Part shown: piece after piece, positions 50,580 through 58,765 of the stretch | Numbering within the stretch: position 1 is the first letter of the stretch | Layout: every line of letters starts with the position of its first letter | NCBI RefSeq assembly: GCF_036227105.1 | Contig: NZ_CP109434.1 | Span: forward strand, 9,334,501-9,398,500 | Source: Amycolatopsis sp. NBC_01488 | GTDB taxonomy: Bacteria; Actinomycetota; Actinomycetes; Mycobacteriales; Pseudonocardiaceae | Direction of reading: 5' to 3' | DNA: 64,000 nucleotides | Notes under the pieces: model-generated | What the model was told of the DNA's origin: nothing | Databases searched by the model: none | What the model saw: only the letters and a program-made list of their open reading frames with translations | Made by a program: the position numbers and the translations under genes

Positions 50580-53289
50580 TGGCACGCGTATCGTCTCGTC
50601 GTCGCACGGTCATCAACGCCACTGACCAGCACCGGGCATGGCTCGAACTGGTCGACGCCGAAGGCCCGTTCCTTGCCATCCCGCCGCTCAAGCGGGTCTG
50701 GCCGCAGGGGATGCCCAGCCTGGCCAGGGATCGCAAGGAAGCGCTCGTTGACGCCCGCAAGGACTTCGAAGCCGCATGGGAGAAGCACGACCGCTCCCCG
50801 GATTCCGAGTCCGTCCTTGAGTCCTACCGCGTCGCCCGCGACAAGTGGGTCGAGACGATCCTGCGTGATATCGCTGGTTGGGCCGAGTCCCTGTCCTGGG
50901 GAGACGTTCCGGGCGTCGAGGCCCAGTCGCCCAACCATACGGTCACGATCCGGGCACAGGCGGCCCTCAACGGTGCCGACGGCATCGGCGCTCTCATCCA
51001 CACCATCGATCCCGTCGACTCACTGCGCCAAACGCCGGGTGACCTGTGGGCTGCGAACCCGATCGACAGGCTCGAGGTAATGCTGCGGGAGAACAAGATC
51101 CCGATCGGAATCGTTACCGACGGTCGCTGGTGGGGTCTGGTCTGCGCACGTGAAGGCGCGATGGCTGCGTCCGGCGTCGTCGACGCGCTGACCTGGATCG
51201 AAGAGCCCCGTACCCGCGACGCATTTCTCACCTTGATCGGCCGCCAGTACCTCGTCGGCGGCGACCCGACCGAACGTCTGCCTGTCCTGTTCAAGGACTC
51301 GGTCGCCGAGGCCGAGGAGATCACCGAGGCCCTCGGTGCCCAGGTACGACGAGCCGTCGAGCTACTGATTCAGTCGTTCTCCGAATCGGCCACCGACGCA
51401 CGCCGCCGCGGCCTCTCTGACCCGCTGCCGGGGCGCACCCACGACAGCTACGAAGGCGCCGTTACGGTAATGATGCGAGTCGTCTTCCTGCTCTTCGCGG
51501 AAGAACGAGGACTCCTGCCTTCTGGCGAGCTGTTCGAGCAGGGCTACGGTATCGCCCGCGAACTCGACCGCCTCATCGGGCGCGAGACTGAGGAGAGCGA
51601 GGAAGGACTCGACTCCACATCGCTCACTTGGCACCGACTTCTCGCCACAAGCCAGGCTCTCTATCAGGGCGCGAGCTTCGAGAACCTCCGGATGCCGGCC
51701 TATGGCGGTTCCCTCTTCGACCCGACGCGGTTCCCGTTCCTCACTGACACGAACGAACAGAACGCCCTCGCAATCACCGTCTCGGACCGCGTCATGCTCC
51801 ACGTGCTCCGATCGGTCCAGATCGCCAGCATCAAGGGCGAAGCGCGCCGCATTTCCTTCCGCGATATCGACGTCGAGCAGATCGGCTACATCTACGAGGG
51901 CCTGCTCGGCTACACCGCAGCCATCGCCAGCGAAGCCACCGTCGGGCTCAAGGGCACTCTCGGCGAGGAACCTGAAATCTCGCTTGCGAGGCTCGAAGCG
52001 CTCGCCGCCGAGCACACCGATCCCAAGAAGCTCGCTACCGCGATTCGTGCATTCGTCGAGGACGACCAACCATCGTCGAAGCCTTCCTCGGCGGCCGCCA
52101 TAGCCAAGGCGGCCGGCGCTGAAGCCGAGCCCAGCGTGCTCAGCGCGCTCACCCAGGCCGTTGGTGGCGACCTGCAGCTGCGCGACAGGGTGAAGCCGTG
52201 GCTCGGCCTAATCCGCCTTGATCTCCGCAAGCGTCCCTTTGTTGTTCTCGAGGGTGGTCTCCTCGTCAAGGAGACACCGTCGCGCAAGAACGCCGGCGCC
52301 CACTACACGCCGAAGTCACTGGCCGAGGAGGTTGTCCTCCACGCGCTTCAGCCGCTCTGCTACTCACCTGGCCCGCGCGACACTGCCGCCGAGGAACAGT
52401 GGAAGCTCAAGTCCTCGGACGAGCTCCTGGAGCTCAAGGTCGCTGACATCGCCTGCGGCTCCGGCGCTTTCCTCGTCGCCGCGGCCCGCTACCTCTCCGA
52501 GCGAGTGGTCGAGGCGTGGACCACGGAGGACCCGACCAATAGTGGGCGTAAGGACCTCTACACTCGAGCGACCCGTCAGGTTGTCGCCAACTGTCTCTAC
52601 GGCGCCGACATCAACGACATGGCCGTCGAGATGTGCAAGCTCTCCCTTTGGCTCGTATCACTCGACCGCGACCTGCCGTTCTCATTCGTCGACGACAAAG
52701 TCTTCAACGGCAACTCGCTGCTCGGTCTCACCAAGATCGACCAACTCCGATGGCTCCACATCGACCCGGCAAAGGCCCGCGGAGAGACCTTCCACGGCCG
52801 CCTTATCGACGTCGATACAATCCTCCGCCGAGCTGCCGAGATCCGCCGCCGGCTGCTGGAAGAGATCGATGAGACCCACCCTGTCCGCAACAGCACTGCG
52901 AAGCGTCGCCAACTTGCCCAGTTCCGCGAGGTGACTTCCAACCTTCGCAAGCTCGCCCACGGCGTCGTCGCTGCCGGGCTTCCGGTCGGCGGAAAGCCCG
53001 GCAAGGCGCTCGATGAGGCATACGAGAACCTCCGCCTCGCAGCCCGCGCGGCTTACCCAGACAAGGGCGAGGCCGACAGTACCTTCCTTGAATCGCTCAT
53101 CGATGCCGGTCTCAAACCGACTGTCGAGACAGACTATGAGCGCTGGGAGCCACTGCACTGGATCATCGAGGCCCCCGACGTCATGATCGACAACGGCGGC
53201 TTCGATGCCGTCGTCGGCAACCCACCTTTCCTCGGCGGTAAAAAGATCAGCGGCGCGATGAGCACCGAGGTGCGCGAGTGGCTGGTTAA
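50579..53289 (+). pseudogene. drmMI: DISARM adenine methylase DrmMI, 5' part (IS-interrupted)
   Basis: The first 903 or so codons of a class 1 DISARM N6-adenine methyltransferase. The AdoMet motif is VADIACGSGAFLVAAARYLSERV (near residue 620), the ANCLYGADINDMAVEMCKLSLWL block follows, and the catalytic NPPF is in VVGNPPFLGGKKISGAM (residue about 881). The gene is cut by an IS701-family element right after REWLV. The true start is the ATG at 50579, overlapping the drmD stop. Removing the IS and one TTAA rejoins the frame as EWLVNQLAGGTKGNADLVAYFF, as expected of an intact methylase. As sequenced the protein ends inside the IS. Confidence 0.88.
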
Positions 53290-54718
53290 TACGGCAGCCG
53301 CAGTGTGTGATCTAGCGGCGTGTCGTGGGTATGAAGACGGCCACCGCGTGATCGACTTCAAGGTGTGTTGGATCTCGAAGAGGACGCGGTGGCCGCGTCG
53401 TGGACTGTAGTAGATGATCGGCTCGCTCGGTGGCAGGCCGGGTTCGACGACGCGTTCGCGCTGGTGGCGGGTCGTTTCGCGCAAGCGGGCTCGCGCCGTC
53501 GAGCCCGGATGTATGTGCTGGGGCTGCTGTCGGGCGCGGAGCGGAAGAACTCGTGGACGCTGGCCGAGCAGGCTGGTGACCTGACCCCGGACGGCATGCA
53601 GCGGCTGCTGAACTTCTACCGGTGGGACGCCGACGCTGCTCGTGACGACGTCCGCTCCTATGTGCTGGACAATCTTGGTGACCGCGGCGGGATCGCGGTG
53701 GTTGATGAGACTGGTTTTCTGAAGAAGGGCACCAAATCCGCCGGGGTGCAGCGGCAGTACTCCGGGACCGCCGGGCGGATCGAGAACTGCCAGCTCGGAG
53801 TGTTCTTGACCTACGTCTCGGCCAAGGGCCGGGCGTTGATCGACCGCGAGCTCTACCTCCCGGTGTCCTGGACCGATGATCGGGAACGCTGCGCGGAAGC
53901 CGGAATCGGTCCGGAGGTCGAGTTCGCGACCAAACCCCAGCTCGCTCAGCGGATGCTGGAACGGCTGCTCGACGCTGGTTCCGACATCGAGTGGTTCACC
54001 GCTGACGAGGCCTACGGCGACAACCCCGGCCTGCGAGACTGGTGCGAACAGGCCGGACTGAACTACGTCATGGCCATCTCGTGTGACCATCGCTTCGACA
54101 CCCCGGCCGGGACGTTGCGGGCCGACGCACTCGCCGCCGCGGCACCACGCAAGGGCTGGCAACGCCTCTCGGCTGGGATCGGCAGCAAAGGGCACCGGCT
54201 CTACGACTGGCTGCTGCTCGACCCCGGCACCGCCGGCGGCCGGCAGCTGCTGGTTCGCCGCTCGATCAGCAAGCCCACCGAGCTGGCCTACTACATCTGC
54301 TACTCCACCTACCCGGTGCCGGTCGCCGAACTCGTCCGGGTCGCCGGATCCCGGTGGGCGGTCGAGGAAACGTTCCAGTTCGCCAAGAACGAGACCGGAC
54401 TGGATCACTACCAGGTCCGCAAATACGACGCCTGGTACCGGCATATCACCCTGTCCATGCTCGCCGCCGCGTTCCTCGCCGTCACCGCCCACACCGAACG
54501 CGCCCGGGACGAAAAAGGGGCACCGCTGCAGAAACAGCGGACCTGATCCCGTTATCCTGCAACGAAATTAGACGACTCTGGTCCACCCTCAACGACCCCG
54601 CCCACCCACCCGGGCACGCCGATCACTGGTCACACTGGCGACGACGCCACCAAACCCGCGCCCGCCACAGCCACTACCAGCGACAACGCACCAAACATCC
54701 CACACTGCGGCTGCCGTA
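53290..54718 (+). mobile_element. IS701-family insertion sequence in drmMI
   Basis: A 1,429-bp element. Its ends are perfect inverted repeats, TACGGCAGCCGCAGTGTG at the left and its complement at the right, and it is bounded by TTAA at 53286-53289 and 54719-54722, the 4-bp target duplication expected for this family (YTAR targets). Insertion is in the methylase gene drmMI. Excision of IS plus one TTAA would restore the frame exactly. One transposase gene is present, possibly frameshifted near its end. Confidence 0.93.
53365..54546 (+). CDS. IS701-family transposase, C-terminus frameshifted
   Basis: 393 aa in the main frame. Catalytic DDE core: GGIAVVDETGFLKKGTKSAG, WFTADEAYGDNPGLRDW and RWAVEETFQFAKNETGLDHYQVRKYDAWYRHI. 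The conserved C-terminal piece of this family, here ADLIPLSCNEIRRLW through HQTRARHSHYQRQR, continues in the -1 frame and ends at a TAA partly formed by the target TTAA (54720-54722). The frame change falls near the GAAAAAGGGG run at about 54,510. Either a mutation has removed about 60 residues or the element uses ribosomal frameshifting there. GTG at 53365 is the start. Confidence 0.85.
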   Translation: MLDLEEDAVAASWTVVDDRLARWQAGFDDAFALVAGRFAQAGSRRRARMYVLGLLSGAERKNSWTLAEQAGDLTPDGMQRLLNFYRWDADAARDDVRSYVLDNLGDRGGIAVVDETGFLKKGTKSAGVQRQYSGTAGRIENCQLGVFLTYVSAKGRALIDRELYLPVSWTDDRERCAEAGIGPEVEFATKPQLAQRMLERLLDAGSDIEWFTADEAYGDNPGLRDWCEQAGLNYVMAISCDHRFDTPAGTLRADALAAAAPRKGWQRLSAGIGSKGHRLYDWLLLDPGTAGGRQLLVRRSISKPTELAYYICYSTYPVPVAELVRVAGSRWAVEETFQFAKNETGLDHYQVRKYDAWYRHITLSMLAAAFLAVTAHTERARDEKGAPLQKQRT

Positions 54719-54760
54719 TTAACCAACTCGCAGGAGGAACTAAGGGAAACGCGGATCTCG

Positions 54761-55101
54761 TTGCTTACTTCTTTCTTCGTGCCACCTCACTCCTACAGAG
54801 GAACGCCACTCTCGGACTGGTCGCCACGAACACGGTCGCCCAGGGGGACACCCGCGAAGTCGGCCTCGACACGATGGTCGCCGACGGCTTCACCATCACC
54901 CGCGCCATCCAGTCCCGCTCCTGGCCGGCGTCGAGCGCCAACCTGGAGTACGCAGCCGCCTGGGGCACCCTCAGCCCCGTCGCCGACGACGTGCCACGCG
55001 TGGCCGACGACATCGAGGTACGCCGCATCAGTACCCTCCTCGAACCAGTCGGCCGAGCCGAAGGCAACCCAATCCGACTGAACGAAAACTCCGGCATCGC
55101 G
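54761..55101 (+). repeat. Outer inverted repeat, left arm
   Basis: 341 bp, identical in reverse complement to 57082-57422 by my reading. It codes for the conserved part of DrmMI between AYFFLRATSLLQRNATLG and RLNENSGIA. Immediately to its right the two cassettes diverge. Its outer edge is 39 bp from the IS701 target. Exchange between the two arms would invert 2,662 bp and swap the cassette attached to the methylase N-terminus. Confidence 0.93.
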
Positions 55102-55577
55102 CATATGGGAAGCCTGGTGTTGGGAATGGGCTTCACCGTAACTCCCGATGTGGCGGCTGAGTGGATCAGCCTCGACCCGCGTAACGACGAGGTGCTCTTC
55201 CCCTACCTCAACGGCGAGAATCTCAACCAGCGACCGGATGCGTCGGCAGCCAGGTGGATTGTCGACTTCGACGATCAGACGGATCATTGGAGCGCAGACG
55301 TTCGACTGTCCGTACCAGCGGCCGCCTGCGAGCGTGTCGTTCCGGAGTGTCAGAGTCTAGCCAACGTGCGAAGTACGTGCCCCGAAAGATTTACCGCGAT
55401 CGTTGGTGGCAGTTTGCAGAGAAGCAGATGTCGATGCGAAAAGCGATCGCTGACCTGTCCGAGGTGCTCGTTATCGCATTGGTGAGCAAGACCGTCATGC
55501 CGGTGCGTGTCCGAACCGGCCAAGTGTTCAGCCACGCGCTCGGGGTATTCGCTTTCGATAGCTACGGCGTCCAGGCG

Positions 55578-55686
55578 GTCTTGTCATCGAACCTGCACCA
55601 GATCTGGGCCATCACCTACGGCTCAGGCATGCGAAATGACCCCCGTTACACTCCCTCGGACGTCTTTGAGACCTTCCCTCGCCCCG
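55578..55686 (+). repeat. Inner inverted repeat, left arm
   Basis: 109 bp, identical in reverse complement to 56499-56607. It encodes VLSSNLHQIWAITYGSGMRN and the following DPRYTPSDVFETFPRP. One mismatch just outside (55577) ends the identity on the left. It splits each cassette into a central variable region and a variable tail. Confidence 0.9.
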
Positions 55687-56100
55687 CAATGGCCGGCCGC
55701 CTTGACGCCGCTGGGCGGATCCTCGACGAGAGACGTCGCGCGATCATGATGCGTCGCGACTTGGGTCTGACGAAGCTCTACAACCTGGTCAACGACCCCA
55801 CGGTTCGCCAAGACAAGGAGGTCGACCGACTTCGCGAGATTCACATCGAGATCGACGAGGCGACCATGGCCGCATACGACTGGGATGACGTTCCCCTGGG
55901 CCACGGCTTCCACACCCACCGTCAGGTGCAACGCTGGACTGTCTGCCCTGCTGCCCGTGTTGAAGTCCTCGACCGGCTTCTGCTGGAGAATCACCGCCGC
56001 GCGAGGAAGGAGCGCCGCAATCGAACTTCCACGCCAGGAGTCACGATTCCGGCAGAAGAAGCCACCCTGTTCGACTGATTCAATAATCAGGCAGGTTCGG

Positions 56101-57422
56101 TCAAGCGAAAAGCGTCCCGTCCTCCTTGGGGATCTCGGTCGCAGTCAGTCCGCGCTTGCTCCGTTGCTCCTCTTCGGATCGGCGGTGGTTCTCTTCGAGG
56201 AGTCGGTTGAGGATCTCGATCCTGGCCGCCGAGCTCACGGTCCAGCGCTGCATCCGCCTGTGGGTGTGGAATCCGTGACCAAGAGCTATGTCAGACCAGT
56301 CATAGGCATCCAAGACGCGCCAGTCGAGCTCCACGTGGATGGCCCGAAGACGTGCAACGTCCTGGTCGGCGGAGTCCGCGAGCTCGGAGTCGTTGACCAG
56401 GTTGTAAAGCCTCGTCAGGCCCAAGTCGCGGCGCATCATGATCTCGCGACGCTCCTCGTCCAAGATACGACCGATCTGCTCTAGGCAGTCTGTGGGCTCG
56501 GGGCGAGGGAAGGTCTCAAAGACGTCCGAGGGAGTGTAACGGGGGTCATTTCGCATGCCTGAGCCGTAGGTGATGGCCCAGATCTGGTGCAGGTTCGATG
56601 ACAAGACTGCCTGGGCACTGCCGTCATCAGAGGCGAACACCACGCAGGCTTCGCTCATGACCTGCCCCGTCGGGACGCGAACCGGCATCACAGACTTGCT
56701 GACGCGCGCGATGACGAGCACTTCGTCGAGATTCGCAATTGCCTTGCGGAGCGCCGGCCGCTTATCAGCGTAATGCCACCATCGCTGAGGCAAGGGCTTG
56801 CGAAGCACGAACTCGCCGTTGGCTTTTTTCCTCTGTCGCTCCGGACGAACGCTCGCATTCACCCGCTGGTACGGAAAGTCGAACGTCCGGGCTCGATCCT
56901 CCGTCCAATCGTTGAAGTCGATGACCCATCGGGAGGCGGAGGCGTCGGGACGAGAATTGACGTCCTCGCCGTTGAGGTAGGGGAAGAGTACCTCGGCATT
57001 GCGCGGGTCGGCCGCCAACCACTCTTGCGCTTCGGTAATGTCGAGAACGAATCCCATGCCAAGCACGATGCAACCCTGGAACGCGATGCCGGAGTTTTCG
57101 TTCAGTCGGATTGGGTTGCCTTCGGCTCGGCCGACTGGTTCGAGGAGGGTACTGATGCGGCGTACCTCGATGTCGTCGGCCACGCGTGGCACGTCGTCGG
57201 CGACGGGGCTGAGGGTGCCCCAGGCGGCTGCGTACTCCAGGTTGGCGCTCGACGCCGGCCAGGAGCGGGACTGGATGGCGCGGGTGATGGTGAAGCCGTC
57301 GGCGACCATCGTGTCGAGGCCGACTTCGCGGGTGTCCCCCTGGGCGACCGTGTTCGTGGCGACCAGTCCGAGAGTGGCGTTCCTCTGTAGGAGTGAGGTG
57401 GCACGAAGAAAGAAGTAAGCAA
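56101..57422 (-). CDS. drmMI: Silent alternative drmMI 3' cassette B
   Basis: An inverted, promoterless copy of the methylase C-terminal part, tail to tail with cassette A (22 bp apart). It begins inside the outer repeat and has no start of its own; an internal GTG/ATG could give about 402 aa. The reading frame is open throughout and ends EIPKEDGTLFA. Its central part differs from cassette A (FQGCIVLGMGFVLDITEAQEWLAADPRNAEVLFPYLNGED against HMGSLVLGMGFTVTPDVAAEWISLDPRNDEVLF), then both share the inner 109-bp repeat. Joined to the N-terminal part by inversion it gives an unbroken frame of 1,356 codons (once the IS is gone). The variable region is where target recognition would be expected. Confidence 0.85.
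56499..56607 (-). repeat. Inner inverted repeat, right arm
   Basis: 109 bp, identical in reverse complement to 55578-55686. The distance from outer to inner repeat is 474 bp in this cassette (158 codons) but 476 bp in cassette A, which shows directly that cassette A has a net gain of two bases. Confidence 0.9.
57082..57422 (-). repeat. Outer inverted repeat, right arm
   Basis: 341 bp, the reverse complement of 54761-55101. Its outer edge is 18 bp before the GTG of the serine recombinase gene. An in-frame GTG of that gene (57393) lies within this arm, so the arm may also carry the recombinase promoter. Confidence 0.93.
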
Positions 57423-57440
57423 GATCGGCGATGCGACACA

Positions 57441-58718
57441 GTGGCTGTCGTGAACGTCAACAAAGTCCGCCGGTGCGCTCTCTATGCCAGGCTCAGCGTC
57501 ACTAAGGAAGAGTCCGTCTCGATCACTCGTCAACTCCAGTCCTGTCGCCGGTACGCACAGGCCCGGGGCTGGGAAGTCGTCGGTGAGTTCGTCGACGATG
57601 GCGTGTCCGCGACCGCCAACAGACCCGAGGACCGTCGGGGTTGGACCGCGCTCCTTGCCGCAGACGGCTTCGACGCCGTGGTGATCTGGAAGGTGGACCG
57701 GCTCGCACGGCGCGTACTGGACTTCCTTCACGCGGACGAGGCCCTGCAGCAGCGCGGCGCGGGGCTCGTCGCAGTCGAGGACCCGATCGACATGACCAGC
57801 CCGCAGGGCCGCGCCTTCGCGGTCATGCTCGCCGTGTTCGGCGAGATGGAGGCAGAGGCCATCCGGGCACGCGTCCGCGCAGCGCGAGCTCAGCTGCTCA
57901 GGGACGGCCGTTGGGCTGGCGGCGGGATCCCGTACGGCTATCTCTCAGCAGCGAACCCAGATGGGCCAGGGCGAGTGCTTGTCAAGGATCCGGAGCGTCT
58001 CCGTTGGCTTACCGAGGCCGTCACGATGGCGCTGAACGGTGCCACCGTGTACGCCGTCACGAAGTGGCTGACAGACGAGGGCGCGCCGCTTCCTAATGGA
58101 GGAAGGAACAAGCGCACGCCGGGGAACGTCGAATGGAACTATCACACGGTCGACCGGCTGCTGCGGAACCCCATCTTGGCCGGGATGACGCCACACAACC
58201 CGGGCCGGGGCAGGAACGCCAAGGACGTCGACCCGTTCGCGGTCGTCCGCGACGAGAGCGGCATCCCCATGGTGAGTGAGTCACTGGCTGTAATCACGGT
58301 CAGCGAATTCACGGCGTTGCAGTGCACCCTGAATTCACAAGAGAGCCCGCAGGTCCGCAAGCGGCGCGATAGGGTGACGACAAGCCCCTTTCTGTCTCGT
58401 GTAGCGAGATGTGACGCCTGCGACGTGTACATGTGTCGAGGGACGAACCAGAAGCGACCCGTCATCTACTGTCCGAAGTGCAAACAGACGCTGAGTCGGA
58501 CAACGCTCGACCCGTACCTGGCGGAACGGCTCCTCGCGGAGCGGGGAAGCGAGCCACTCGCAGCGGCGACCGTTCAGGACTGCTGGGATGCCGCCGGTGC
58601 TGACGAGTTGGCCAAGCGAGAGGTTCTCCTCACCCAGCTGGAGAGCCTACGTATTCGCCGCGGCGTCGTCGGGCGTTATTTCGATGAAGAGCGGGTGCTG
58701 CTCCGGTGGCGCCCGTAA
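57441..58718 (+). CDS. Large serine recombinase, probable cassette invertase
   Basis: About 425 aa. The catalytic domain has the nucleophile in CALYARLSVTKEESVSITRQ (S19), then DDGVSATANRPEDRRGW, DAVVIWKVDRLARRVLDF and the E-helix FGEMEAEAIRARVRAAR. The recombinase domain (GGIPYGYL, TVDRLLRNPILAGMTPHNP) and a zinc ribbon (CDACDVYMCRG, YCPKCKQ) follow; the C-terminal region is shorter than in typical phage integrases. GTG 57441 is preferred; 57393 and 57450 are possible. It starts next to the outer repeat and ends 47 bp before drmA, on the operon strand. The natural inference is that it inverts the drmMI cassettes. Confidence 0.88.
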   Translation: MAVVNVNKVRRCALYARLSVTKEESVSITRQLQSCRRYAQARGWEVVGEFVDDGVSATANRPEDRRGWTALLAADGFDAVVIWKVDRLARRVLDFLHADEALQQRGAGLVAVEDPIDMTSPQGRAFAVMLAVFGEMEAEAIRARVRAARAQLLRDGRWAGGGIPYGYLSAANPDGPGRVLVKDPERLRWLTEAVTMALNGATVYAVTKWLTDEGAPLPNGGRNKRTPGNVEWNYHTVDRLLRNPILAGMTPHNPGRGRNAKDVDPFAVVRDESGIPMVSESLAVITVSEFTALQCTLNSQESPQVRKRRDRVTTSPFLSRVARCDACDVYMCRGTNQKRPVIYCPKCKQTLSRTTLDPYLAERLLAERGSEPLAAATVQDCWDAAGADELAKREVLLTQLESLRIRRGVVGRYFDEERVLLRWRP

Positions 58719-58765
58719 CTGGTGTCAGCTGGAACTTGTCGGACCGCTACGACAGACTTGTCACC

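Larger units (their letters stand above)
54723..56078 (+). pseudogene. drmMI: drmMI 3' part, cassette A (expressed position, frameshifted)
   Basis: Continues the methylase after the IS: NQLAGGTKGNADLVAYFFLRATSLLQ, the 341-bp outer repeat (MVADGFTITRAIQSRSWPASSA), a variable region, the shared SSNLHQIWAITYGSGMRNDP block and a variable tail ending VTIPAEEATLFD. Compared codon by codon with cassette B, it has one extra base before 55301 and another between 55334 and 55403: the protein moves from frame 1 to 2 to 0. As it stands translation stops at 55485. With both insertions removed the reconstructed methylase is 1,354 aa. It is the copy linked to the conserved N-terminal part. Confidence 0.85.

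Noticed and set aside
57102..57731. 209-codon minus-strand ORF over the right outer repeat and recombinase start
   Set aside because: Same Ser/Pro/Arg-rich shadow appears over the left repeat (54761-55081); the methylase frame explains both.
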